From the NCBI GenBank assembly GCA_903772945.1, contig CAICTM010000928.1, forward strand, positions 1-42,508: DNA of 42,508 nt. Direction: 5' to 3'. Position numbers and translations under genes: made by a program. Each line of letters opens with the position of its first letter. Position 1 is the first letter of the stretch. Shown here piece after piece: positions 20,107 to 30,046 of the stretch. The notes beneath the pieces are model-generated. The model saw only the letters and a list, made by a program, of their open reading frames with translations. It ran no database searches and had not been told where the DNA came from. Source of the DNA: Seminavis robusta (Eukaryota; Bacillariophyta; Bacillariophyceae; Naviculales; Naviculaceae).

Positions 20107-21944
20107 CTAGTCACAGTCCACCATATCTTCGTAGGAACGCTTGCCCTTTCTCTTCTTCTTGTTCACGGATCGGGATCGGGCTGGTTGGTCTTCTTTCCAC
20201 AATATTGCAACCATCCATTTCAGCATTGTTGTTATGCAATCTTGGCATTGCTTGGCACGGGCATCCGAACGCTCAAGCTTGGGGCATTGTACAGCCTTCG
20301 CCTGCAATTGGACCACCCCATACTTAGGCATTGCCACCTTGGAGTTTGAGTACTTGGTAGCAACTTTTTTGTCTCCGAGTCCTTGCTGCTCTTGGGGCCA
20401 GTCCATTTCTTTCTGCCACAGTCATTGTTCCCAAGCTGGAAGCAGAGGTTCCATCGGGTGTAGGAGTTCTCGTAGATGAAGAGGGTCATTGCCTCAGATC
20501 CGGGAGAAACAACACCAGCTTTCCCTTCCACTTGGCCACACTAATCAACTGGTTGTGGCGGATTGACTCCCTAACCAGCTGGATGCACCAGCAACACATG
20601 CAAAAGCTTCTCCGTGTAAAGGGAAGAAAGCAGCTTGATTTCCTCACGCGCTGCCTTTCCTTGTGCACTGGCATCTTAGGCAAGGTCTTCAAGAGGAACC
20701 TCCCGCATCAACACAGCTTTGAGCTGTTCCGGAGTTGGCATCTTGTCGAGTCCAGTTGCAGCACAAAAGTCCTCTGTCTTGATGTACATCTGTTCACGAC
20801 GAAGTTGCGTTGCTCGTTTATGATTGCCGTGATAGCATCTTTCCAATGGGCAACTCATGCGGCGCGCCTTTCCCTTGATCACTGTAAAGAAAGAGAAGAA
20901 CAACGGTTCCAGATTGGTCAGGTGCACTGGGAAATTAGACAACCAAAAGGTCCCCGATCGAGTATGCGAAAACTTACCCTTGTCCTTCTTACGGTCGCCG
21001 GTCAACAAGAAGGCCCTCTTGCCCAGTCGATCCAGTACAAGATGGGCAATGGCTTCCTCCGATTTCTAGCTGCTAAACTTCTTGTCAATCCAGGTATTCT
21101 TCTTGAAACAGCCGGAAGCTGCTAAATAATCATTACTCCCCTTGGTGTTGTTGCCAAGGGCCCCTTCCAGATCGAAGTTGTCCGGTTCCCATTCCTCATC
21201 AGGCTCCCCCTTGTCGGCTCCTCATTCTCTTTTTCTCCTCCCGTACAAGCAAATGTAGTAAGTGACCTTCTCACCATCTTTCAGAGACTCCACATGCTTG
21301 TCATGGGCATCTTTGTCTCTACCAACCATACGAGACTTCCTCTGACGGTTGCTCGACCGGTGATTGACCCCTTTCTTCTTTGATCCCCCTTTTCCACTCA
21401 TTGTTGAACTATCAAGATGGGATGTGCGACGCTTTCCTTCCCAGAATGAACCTGCTTGGATAATGTTTTGCCAGGTGCTCGTTGAGACTCCAGTGGTGGT
21501 GGCCTGTGGGATTTTTTGGACTTTTGACGTCCGGATCCGGATCGTACGGTACGGGATTGGAAGTGTGGCCGTTGGCGTTTGTACGTGCCCCGTTGTTGGT
21601 GCGACTGCTGCTGCCGGAATGGGATAGTGCGACATTGCTGATTGGGAGCTTGAAGGAGACGAAGCAGTTCTCACAGAGACAGATGAGGACTTTGACTTCT
21701 TATTTGGCTTGCTGGTCCGGTGGTGATCTTGATAGTTCTGCTTGTCGCTCTCGCCTGCACTGTAGAAATCTTCTTCTCCACGGTTGCCACCACCGTGCTC
21801 TTGCTGGCCGTACCCTCCCTGGTCGTCTTCAATGTAACTCCCTTCTTCGTCCTTAAGATACTCGTCTTCGTGTTGCTCTTCTTCAAATGCTGTTCCGCTT
21901 CCACAGGCGTATGAACGGCGCCAAAAATTCCATTGAGTAGCCAC
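20107..21944 (-). pseudogene. Second gene of the family A transposon, function unknown, broken
   Basis: The first block (21944-21222) is acidic and then Ser/Pro/Lys-rich (EEDFYSAGESDKQ near 21780; SGKGGSKKKG near 21380). It ends at a stop at 21222, but the coding sense continues in another frame (DEEWEPDNFDLEGALGNN near 21190; KKNTWIDKKFSS near 21090) up to an in-frame TAG. It goes on through GKRAFLLTGDRKKDKG (near 21000) and KTEDFCAATGLD (near 20770) to a stop at 20676. More coding-like sequence follows in shifted frames (YENSYTRWNLCFQLGNNDC near 20440, and a Lys-rich tail ending at 20107). At least three breaks show it is dead, unless some are introns. No known domain is recognised. A DNA-binding or helper protein for transposition is possible but unproven. 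Confidence 0.5.
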
Positions 21945-22234
21945 ACAAGGCCGAATGATGGAAGAAAAAGGAGTAACAACAAGTGAGGCAGCAGAAGTGA
22001 AGTGCAGAGGGTACGCACTAATGTCACTGGCAGGAAGATCGATTAATGAAAGAAAACTGAAAAGAGCACCGACTGCAAACTGCAGTCAACTCCTTCCGTT
22101 GCGACTGATCGATCCTCATCTATTTAGTGGGGCTCCACGGTTGGGACATACTTAACCCGACACAAGTAGCTCTTACGTAGAACGATTCCTACGAGACTGC
22201 CCATCCTTGTGTATGGAGTTGAAATCAAAAGTAG

Positions 22235-22504
22235 TCACACACAAACGGCTGGTTGCAATCTAACGCAATCAGTCAATGGGAATCGCGTGCTAGTACATGT
22301 GTCTCTGTACGTACCCTCCTCCATACCAATTCTGCTGTGAAAAGCTTCTCTAAACTCCTTAGGTAGCGGTTTAGGCATTGATGTGGTTTCTTCCACTAAT
22401 GTAGGCATTCCGATAGGATGCTGTGGATGTTTTGTGCAATGGTGCTCCTCTCGAGTTGGCAATTTGTCACCAACATCTCTTGCTCGAAGCCCCTTGCGCG
22501 CCAT
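22235..22504 (-). CDS. Small unknown ORF inside the family A transposon
   Basis: An 89-codon frame (MARKGLRARDVGDKL...) lies between the two main gene remains on the same strand. Its composition is protein-like (basic start, Pro-rich middle), but no domain is recognised and it may be chance. The rest of 21945-22940 shows nothing else. Confidence 0.2.
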   Translation of the reverse strand: MARKGLRARDVGDKLPTREEHHCTKHPQHPIGMPTLVEETTSMPKPLPKEFREAFHSRIGMEEGTYRDTCTSTRFPLTDCVRLQPAVCV

Positions 22505-22939
22505 CGAGATGGTTTTTTGTTCAATTTGTGACCTCGCCCCTCCCTGATTGGGAAGTAATTTTCACGATTGTTAACTGTTTAAATGTCAGAAATCACGGGA
22601 GTGGGGTTATATTGTATTCAGAGATAGATATATAAGATTTTAAAATCGATTTTTCTAGTTAGAGCCTTTGATCCGTGTGACACATTTTGAAAGTTGGTTG
22701 GCTTGTCTTGTTCTCTAGCAAATTACAAAAAATGAGGAATGGGCGCAAACCTTTACCGATTGGGTATCCCGGTTTCCAAATTGGTAGCTCTATTTAGCCG
22801 ATCGGCAGCAGAAGTCTTGTGGAACGAGGAGCACCGTGCCTATTCTGGTCAAATTTTCTTGCTAACTGTTAGGCTAGATCTATCTAACCTGACATGTCAT
22901 CTAACCAAGAGGGGTCGCGAAGCCATAGGAGGAACTCCT

Positions 22940-25900
22940 CTACCCACACAGACCTGGGCTTGACTTAAAAATACTTACAGCTTGGATTTGCACCGATGTC
23001 TGGGAACCACACACGTGGGGAAGGTCCAATGGCATCCACACCCGCAAGGAAGAATCGCCGTTTAGGACCTCACCCGTTTTCTTATCGACCTTTGCATCCT
23101 TCTGGAGTGGTAAAAACAGGTCTGACAGCATCACTCCCTTCTCTTCTGTCACCCAGTGGGCATTCTCTAGCACTGCATAGGTCCCGTTTTTCAGGTGGAT
23201 ACCCCCGAATTTGGTTCTACGGGCATCAGGATCATCATCAATCCCTTCCAGTGTCACAAAGCACTGGATATGACCTGGCAGCTTCCTATACCCACCATCC
23301 TCCTCTTCTCCCCAGTCAAACAAGGTCCAGCCTCTCCACTTTCCGCCTCTTCTGAACTTGGGATGACCATAGAAAATTTGGCCGTTCCGTTTGTGCTGAA
23401 TGTAAATTGGGAGCTGATAATCATCCATGTCCTCAACCAAATCTTCCTTTTCCTCCTGCAGGTCCAAGTGGAACTCAAGCAGCTCATAACCCACATTGAC
23501 GGTCGACCTTTCCACAACGCCCTTCTTTATAATCCTCTTCTTCCTCCCTTGCGGGCCGCCTATCCTTCAACTCAATGCATTCATCGCCATGTCCACCATT
23601 GTACACCTCCATCATGGCCCCACCCGTCACAGGTTCTCCCTGGTTGGCTACACTTTTGGTTCCTGGGTTGGTAGTCCTTCCTCGTGGATTGGTACTGCTT
23701 TCCAGTGTGGGGGTTGAGGATTCGGAACCTTCGTCGTCGCCTTCGGGAGGCAGGGGATCAAACCTCCCATAGAAATCACACAACCTCCGACCATTAATCT
23801 CGACCATGGCCCACTCAACCAGTAGGTACTCTATCAGTCTGGTTGTCGTTTGAAGTTCGAATGTAAACAGGTTCTTTTGGGTGAGCTTGGCTGCAAATTT
23901 GGTTACTTTGTGGCCCCTTTCGTTGCTTCCGGTGTCATGTTCTTGGGGACACCATACAAAAGGATATCCCTTGCAATGTGAATTATTGCGTGGAACTTGA
24001 AAACTTTCAACCCCATACCCTCCGTTCGCCTGCAGATCTTGGCAAAGAGGTACATAATGAACCGATTCTTGCGCTCCAACCTCTTAACACAGCAACCCCT
24101 CATCTTTGGTCGCAAAGGAAAGCTTCCCTTTCTAGAAGCGACTCCACCAGTAACAACCAGTCTTTGACAAACGCTTCCTCCTGGAAATGCTTGTTCTTGC
24201 TCAACATTTCACGGCCTTGGGTGGATCTCAAAAAAGCAGCAATCAGTAACAAAACAGCCTCGGTACTCATTGGCCATGAGCTTCTTCTTCTGCTTGATCC
24301 CATGGGTGAATTTGCAATTGGGAAGGTCTCGTTCAAAGTTGTGACGGAACAGGGCACCATATTCTTGTGCCAAAGCATCAATATCCTTAGCAAACTGTGA
24401 AGTTGGGCCGATTTGGGCAAAGAAACACTCTCTCACATACAAGAAGATACCCAGATGGATGGCAGGGAGCATCTCGGAGGGGCATGCACCATAAATTCCT
24501 GTATCATATTTCGGATCGAATCGGACCTTGTACCAGGCGTTGTCAATGAACTGCTGCGAGATGGCTTTCAAACATTCCAAGTCCTTTGTGTCGATGAGGT
24601 CCATGATCATTGAGATGGTCTTGTCTTCATGTTTCGCATTTGGGTCGTCAGTTTCTTAATTGGGACAGACACAATATCGTCACAGGTTCTTCACATTGTT
24701 CCCCCTTCTCCTGTACTTTCCACAAGCAGTTCTGCCTCATCGGTTTCAGCCCTCACCATTGCAGTTCAGAACACCAGCGTCTTGTTTCGGTAGAGCTTTC
24801 CTCGTTAAGGAAGGTCCCATACCATCACATTCGTCTCCAAGGGGATGTAGTTGCTCAAGATGGTTTTAATTTGGGCATGGAAGTCTTGCGCCTTTGTAAC
24901 TTTATTGGAGGTTTCTCCTTCCCTACCACAAACATACCTTCCAAATCCTCAAGTGCTGGGTCATGACGAGAATCCGCAAACATCTTCTTTCCTCTGGAAT
25001 TACCTTCCGAATAGTTAACCACAAAGCCAACAATCGCCCAGTCTTGATCCTTCTTCCGATAGTCAAGGGTGAAACAGGATAATGACATCTTCAAAGCGGT
25101 GATTGAAAGGTTGTCAAACTGGCCCGGAACTGCCCCATCAATGTAGAACTGAACCCCAATGCCTATCTCATTCTGTGGGTCATCCACTTATTCATTATAG
25201 GCGTTTCTTTATGCCTCGCCCGTGTTCAACTCACCCACATAGGTCGCATTTTCAGGTGGTGGAGCCATCGGATAATCATTGAAAAAGCAGAAATCCTCAT
25301 CTGTGAGGCGTGGATCGGTAAGCAATTGCTCCACACAATCCCGAGCACTGAAGCAAATGACTTGATCCGGCAATTGCAATGAGGAAGGACTATCTCCTTT
25401 TCAAAAGGTAACTTGTCGCTCATGTTGTATCTTTCCTTAAGAATTCGGGTCAGTTTTTTCCTGCTGAGGTAGTCTGGATTCTTTCTCAGCTTTTCGTTGT
25501 CGATTAGCGACCCAGTTTCCTCCAAATGCCAAGCAAGTACATCATCATAGGTATCCAGAGGTGTCTTTTCCTACGGAGGATATCATTAGTTTTCAGCACC
25601 CCTCCACATTCTCGCACGAGGCATATACCCCGCTGGTGTAACCAGTCTTCGCTAGTAAACTCGTTAACCTTTGACGCTGTATAAACGCATCTAACCTAAA
25701 TGTAGGGACATGCGGACAATGTGTTACAGTGTCCGGCATATTTGAGAGTAGGTTGCGTACCGTATCTGCTGCTTCTGTGCGTGAAGGAACTCGTCGTCTA
25801 CGCGTAGAGCATCCACCCAGATGTTGCACTTGGAATTCTGCGACGCCCTAACTGATAGTTCACTCCGCGTCACTGGTATGAGCATCACTTCCCGAATCCG

Positions 25901-26351
25901 CGTTGGAGAACGAACAATGTTGGTAGGGAGAAATCACAATCCTCATCTAGCTCCCCATTTCTTTCCCCATCGGCACCCTTTTTTTTGCCGATTCGAGGTT
26001 TTGCTGCAGTTTTCCGATGGTCTGTGTCTTCTTTGGAACACCACTACCTTGGAGTGAGGCCTGGCATGGGCATCCTCGTCCTCCAATCCTTGTGGAATGG
26101 CTGCCCTGGAATCTTGTCTTCTCTTTCTTGGTGCTTTTGCGGGCCGACCGGTGTCAGTGAAACCAAGCTGATCAGCTCTGGCCTTGATTTTGTCTGTCTA
26201 GCACCTATGGATTGAAAGCAAGGTCAAACCAAGGGCTTTCTGATCAGTTGGTGGCAGCGCTGTTCTGTTGCATGTGAGATTGCTGATATCCCACAGATTT
26301 GAATTTTTTATTGCAGTAAGGGCACTCAAACTCCTTCTTTGATGATGCCAT
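22940..26351 (-). pseudogene. Zinc-finger transposase of family A, copy 2 (Plavaka-like, tentative)
   Basis: Met 26351 starts MASSKKEFECPYCNKKF, a CX2C-X12-H finger whose last ligand position is unclear (SHMQQN). Blocks shared with copy 1 follow in order: TDTGRPAKAPR (near 26140), an acidic stretch, RYNMSDKLPFEKE (25420), DEDFCFFND..MAPPP and LNTGEA with a TAA (25290-25220), QFYIDG (25150), DWAIVGFVVNYS (25030), KAQDFHAQIKTIL (24880), then KFHAIIHIARDILLYGVPKN (about 24000-23945) and a C-terminal block HPKFRRGGKWRGW (23360). The QDFH and KFH...H blocks and the C-terminal W-rich block match the style of Plavaka-type transposases. Many frame breaks and stops make it inactive. About 25590-25800 lacks recognisable coding sequence and may be an intron or a small insertion. 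Confidence 0.6.
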
Positions 26352-26695
26352 GGCTGCAAGCTAGCTAGCCAACACTAGCTGCTACTAGTACTAGCTAGGC
26401 GCACTGGCTGGTGTATTTGGATTCTGTGTGCTGGGGAACCGCCCGCTTACCAATCGGGATATAGTTTATGGTACAAAGAGAGGGTTTGCCTTCCGAAAAG
26501 ACGGTCCAAAAAGTGGATCCCAAATCGTGAAGCAGGCAGTCTTGCCGGCGGGCCTTCGTTGCATGCCCATGTGGAACACACAATCCCGATTCCAATCACT
26601 GCACGCATTCTTGGAAGAAATTACGTCACGGATCGGGATCGTGCTGGTTGGCGTTTGGTACCTGCACGCATGTCGATTCTAGCACTACCTAAAAA

Positions 26696-26710
26696 TGCGC
26701 TTCTTAGATG
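26696..26710 (+). repeat. Right terminal inverted repeat of family A copy 2
   Basis: TGCGCTTCTTAGATG, an exact complement of the left end. A one-mismatch version ends copy 1 at 1878-1892. GA at 26711-26712 is the right target duplication. Confidence 0.95.
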
Positions 26711-26712
26711 GA

Positions 26713-26854
26713 TCTATATGGTCACCCCCTTCACTATATCCTTTGAAGTTGAATCAATCCCAGAAAACATGGAGAAAGATCACTTCTTGGAAATAGCTTA
26801 ACAGTAAAACAGTATTTTACCTTTACTAAGCTAGAGTGTTACTAGCAACCAACA
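26713..26854 (+). repeat. 3' LTR, right part (142 bp)
   Basis: Identical by eye to the last 142 bp of the 5' LTR (14228-14369). It is followed by CACCT at 26855-26859, the right target duplication of the host LTR element. Confidence 0.95.
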
Positions 26855-26870
26855 CACCTCTCCCTCCCTG

Positions 26871-27077
26871 GTTGCACGACTCAAGGCTGTCCCGTGGAAC
26901 ATCACATTCCCGGGACTCCCTTTTGCCGTGTGGGATCCATCCGGGACTCCCCAGTCCCGAATGGTACCCCGGGGACTGGAGACGGTCGGCTCAGTAAATG
27001 GCCGAGTCTCTCCACTCACCTAATCCTCTACTAGTCGTGTCTAGCTGCTCTGGGCAAGCGCAGCTTGTCTGCGCTCG
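26871..27077 (+). repeat. Dispersed repeat, right copy (Crypton 3' region)
   Basis: It matches 13441-13647 at 206 of 207 positions. Left of the match it lacks about 19 bp present in the other copy, and no recombinase frame accompanies it. On the right the two copies part directly after the CTGCGCTCG of the hairpin. 27078-27611 shows no gene; a (CTAG)n run lies near 27213-27230. Confidence 0.9.
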
Positions 27078-27611
27078 TGTACAAAGGACTGTACGAATCT
27101 ACCAAATCATGGTTCGAAAAGGAATTTTGTATCGTTTATGCAAATCACTGTGGGAATATATAGTAAAATAGTACGATTGTGCTTTGCCAACATGAAATGG
27201 TGCTCTTTCTGGCTAGCTAGCTAGCTAGTACCGTATTAGTACTGCTACTACCTTTATTACGTCCTTTATGCAGGTTTCCAGCGCTTTCTCTTTCTTTATC
27301 TCTAACCCTTGGTTTTCAACAAAATAATTTTATTTCAAACAGAGCCCAGGCTCCTCAGTGGCTCCCCCTAAGGTCGTTATTTAAGGACACAGTTCTCGAT
27401 GCCATCGAGTCTGCGCCCAGACGAGCTGCACTCCAGAAGATGGGGTACCGGGAGAATACTGCAAAAGTCATTTGCTACTATGGATCCTGGAAACTCGGGG
27501 GAATCGAAATGTTCCGACTCACCGATAAGCAGGGAATCGGGGTCATCCAGCAGTTTTTAAAGCACTGGAGGACTCGTTGTACTGATATCGGCGATCTGAG
27601 CGAGGTCACAT

Positions 27612-28052
27612 ATGCGTGGCTCCAGTTCCACGCTGGCATTGGAGGTGTCCATTTTGAATGCCTTTGTCATGCTGGCTGAGGAAGAGTTCTGCGACATCTC
27701 ACTCAAAGCGAATGATGGAGTACTGGTTCCTGCTAATCGCGCGGCCTTGTCTGGCCGTAGTCCATAGTACTTCAAGACCATGTTCAAGAAGGGTAGATTC
27801 AAGGAATCTGCCAATGATGTGGTCACCATTGGTTTTCCGAGCAGTATTCTAAAAGTGATTGTAGAGTACATCCATACTGACACTGCAGCCATCTTGGCTA
27901 CGAATATTACCGAACCATCTTCTGAGGTTACAGCTGGTGCTGTAGAAGACTTCCAGACATTGTTGTTTCTAACAGAAGCATCCATATATGTTGGATTGCC
28001 AGGACTCTGCAAAAAAGCACAGAAGTGCCTTGCTATATATGTTGAGTCATGA
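27612..28052 (+). pseudogene. BTB/POZ-domain protein fragment with an in-frame stop
   Basis: Reading from Met 27612 gives ILNAFVMLAEEEFCDISLKA, DGVLVPANRAALSGRSP, a TAG near 27768, then YFKTMFKKGRFKES...VVTIGFPSSILKVIVEYIHTD in the same frame. It ends at 28052 (CLAIYVES). The order CDISL, V-P-NRAALS-RS-YF-MF, then the V-LKVIVEYI helix is that of BTB/POZ domains, which pair with themselves and often act as adaptors for cullin-3 ubiquitin ligases. About 147 codons cover one BTB domain with little else. The single stop suggests a recent pseudogene or a sequencing error. It may be a host gene fragment rather than a transposon gene. Confidence 0.7.
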
Positions 28053-28440
28053 GTATCCGGGACTGAAGTTCGAAATCGAATGGACCCCCAAAAGCGAATT
28101 CCTCACTTTTCTTGTTAGGCTGACTTTTAAAATAACTCCACCATGGCCTACAGTCTCTCTAGTGTTTAACCAACATCTAAAAAGAAAAGCCCTGTCTAGA
28201 CAGTTACAGATACAGATACTACAGCCTTCAGGTGCTCTGTGAGCGAAGGAACCAGTTCAAACAGCGCTCTAGAAGCGATCGAATGACCGAGTAAGTAGTC
28301 AACGTGGATTCGAACGACATCGATAGCCGGCAACGGTTCGACGTCTTCCCAACCGACTACAGGCAAGCCAAGGGTACCACTGCGACTGCAAGAGTGAGTA
28401 CAGTAAGGCTTCCTACTCAAATAACAACAAAAAGCTACCG

Positions 28441-28875
28441 GTGTTACTGATCGAACAGCATAAAAGGGCCATTGTCGCTCTTTTCCTTTCTTTTCTTCTT
28501 TCGTTTTCGATCGAAGAAGAATTCGCTGACACCCTGTTGAGTCCATTGAGTCAAATTGACTCATTTGACTCGATTGAATTCATTGAATCGAATCGGATTC
28601 GGAATCGGATTCGGAACGCGAATCAGTGACGTCATTTTTCTGACGTCATCGTGTGACGTTTTTGCTGACGTCATCAGTGTCACATCAGACGTCTGAGTGA
28701 CGTCATCCGTGTCACATCAGACGTTCCAGTGACGTCATAGTGACGCGTCCAAGTATACCCGATAGGTGCGCATCGACGCGCTGGACTCATATCGAAGAAC
28801 GGTAACTTCGTTTGAGCAACGGTTGGAGATCTACAGTCCTTTTTGTCCGCAAGTTACCAACACAAGTCGTCCATC
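28441..28875 (+). promoter_or_regulatory. Probable 5' LTR/leader of copia-2 with five TGACGTCA sites
   Basis: Perfect TGACGTCA palindromes lie at 28627-28634, 28641-28648, 28666-28673, 28698-28705 and 28730-28737, with a further TGACGT near 28654. A TATA-like CATAAAAG is at 28459-28466, just after a possible LTR start TGTTACTG at 28442. TGACGTCA is the classical CRE/bZIP site, and TGACGT-type elements are known to act in cAMP and CO2 control of a carbonic anhydrase promoter in diatoms. The LTR borders are not proven because no 3' partner is in the window. Confidence 0.6.
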
Positions 28876-30046
28876 ATGAGCAAGACCAGAGGCAACGGCT
28901 CTGGCAGGAGTGGGTCGACGAAGAGGAAGAACAACAATAGCAACAGCAACACGAGGCGGACGACGACAGTGGAGTACAAGTATGCACCTAACTCGTCCAG
29001 AAGGCAACAGTATGCGTCCTCCAAGCTGATCAGAGAGAAACTGAAACACGATTGTGCAGAATCATACGAATACCCGCAAGACATTCAGTACGAGATTACA
29101 GAGTTGAAGACGATTCAACTTGATGAGCCAGAGTTGAAGTACTCCGAGGAGAAGAATGCGGAAAAGAAGGAACTCCAGAACAATGCATTCGCAAAGAACT
29201 CCGAGATGAAAGAATGGAGGGGTAGAGTGCGCAAGATTGGTTTCAACCGAACCAGAATGGTGACACTCATTCAGACGAAGTACTGCACACCAGGAATGGT
29301 TGACAAACTCAAGTCGGAAGAAGATTTCGAGTCGAAGTTGGACAAGGATCCCGTCGAGTTGCTTCTACGGTTAGAGAAGCTGAGCCACGATCCGACTGGT
29401 CCAACCTATGCTTTCGCTACTTTGACAAAAGTGATATTCAATCTGGTGGCGATCAAACAGGAAGAACACGAATCAGCCGATACTTTTGGTTACCGCGTTC
29501 AAGATACCTTCAACACATTGGCGAAATACCTTGGGCCGCATTGGCTGAACCAGTTCATGGCTACACTCCCTGGATTCGATCCCGAGAAGAACTGGACCAG
29601 CGATCAGAAAACAGCGTGGCGCCAGCAAGGTCCGGCAATGTTGCAGGCCTACATTATGGTGAACAACGCTTTCCATCCGAAGTACAAGGATTTGAAGACC
29701 AATCTCCGTGAGCGTTATACGCGTGGTCAGGACGAATACCCACGGGATTTGGCAAAGGCAGTGAATATTGTCCACACCGCGACGTATGCTTCCGATTACA
29801 AGGCCCACCGGCAGAGTGGCGGGGGTAGGAGTGATGGAACACCCCCAAAGAACAACGCTTCCAATCAGAGTGGTTCCTCTGGAGGGAGTAGTTTTGCGCA
29901 GCAGGCACCAAAGAAACCAGTGTTTTGTTATTGCTGCGGGGCCCCGGATCATAAGGTGCCGGATTGCCCGAAAAAGAACCAGATTGCGTGGGATGATTGG
30001 GCTTCGAACAAGTTCAACAGCTACATGCAGGAGAAGCATGCGGCTC
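28876..30046 (+). CDS. Copia-2 Gag, N-terminal part
   Basis: The start is Met 28876 (MSKTRGNGSG), preferred over the in-frame Met at 28843. The first ~50 residues are basic and Asn/Ser-rich. A helical capsid-like region follows (about residues 60-320; LIQTKYCTPGMV, LLRLEKLSHDPTGPTYAF, DTFGYRVQDTFNTLAKYLG). A Gly/Ser/Gln-rich linker comes next, then a zinc knuckle CYCCGAPDHKVPDC (CX2CX4HX4C, near 29930-29970). Gag binds and packs the element RNA. The frame is cut at 30046 by the LINE insertion and then happens to stay open to 31134, giving a 763-codon chimeric ORF that is not one gene. The rest of gag is at 32643-32861. Confidence 0.85.

Larger units (their letters stand above)
19372..26710 (-). 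mobile_element. Family A DNA transposon, copy 2, both ends present (7339 bp)
   Basis: Perfect 15-bp inverted repeats (CATCTAAGAAGCGCA at 19372-19386 and its complement at 26696-26710) bound the insert. GA at 19370-19371 is duplicated at 26711-26712. Removing 19372-26712 restores the 255-bp LTR exactly, so the borders are certain. It holds two decayed gene regions on the minus strand: a zinc-finger transposase (26351-22940) and a second gene (21944-20107). The 2-bp duplication and multi-kb size with an accessory gene recall CACTA-related elements, but the ends do not start with CACT. 19387-20106 (about 720 bp, 3' region) shows no gene. Confidence 0.93.
14115..26854 (+). mobile_element. Non-autonomous LTR retrotransposon (LARD-like) with a nested DNA transposon
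   Basis: The 5' LTR is 14115-14369 (255 bp). The 3' LTR is 19259-19371 plus 26713-26854, together also 255 bp once the nested transposon is removed. CACCT precedes the 5' LTR (14110-14114) and follows the 3' LTR (26855-26859), a perfect 5-bp target duplication. Without the insert the element is about 5.4 kb. Its interior (14370-19258) has no gag or pol domain in any frame, so it depends on proteins from elsewhere. Copia-1 at 10276-12641 shares the LTR ends and the pre-LTR hairpin and is the best partner candidate in the window. Confidence 0.9.
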
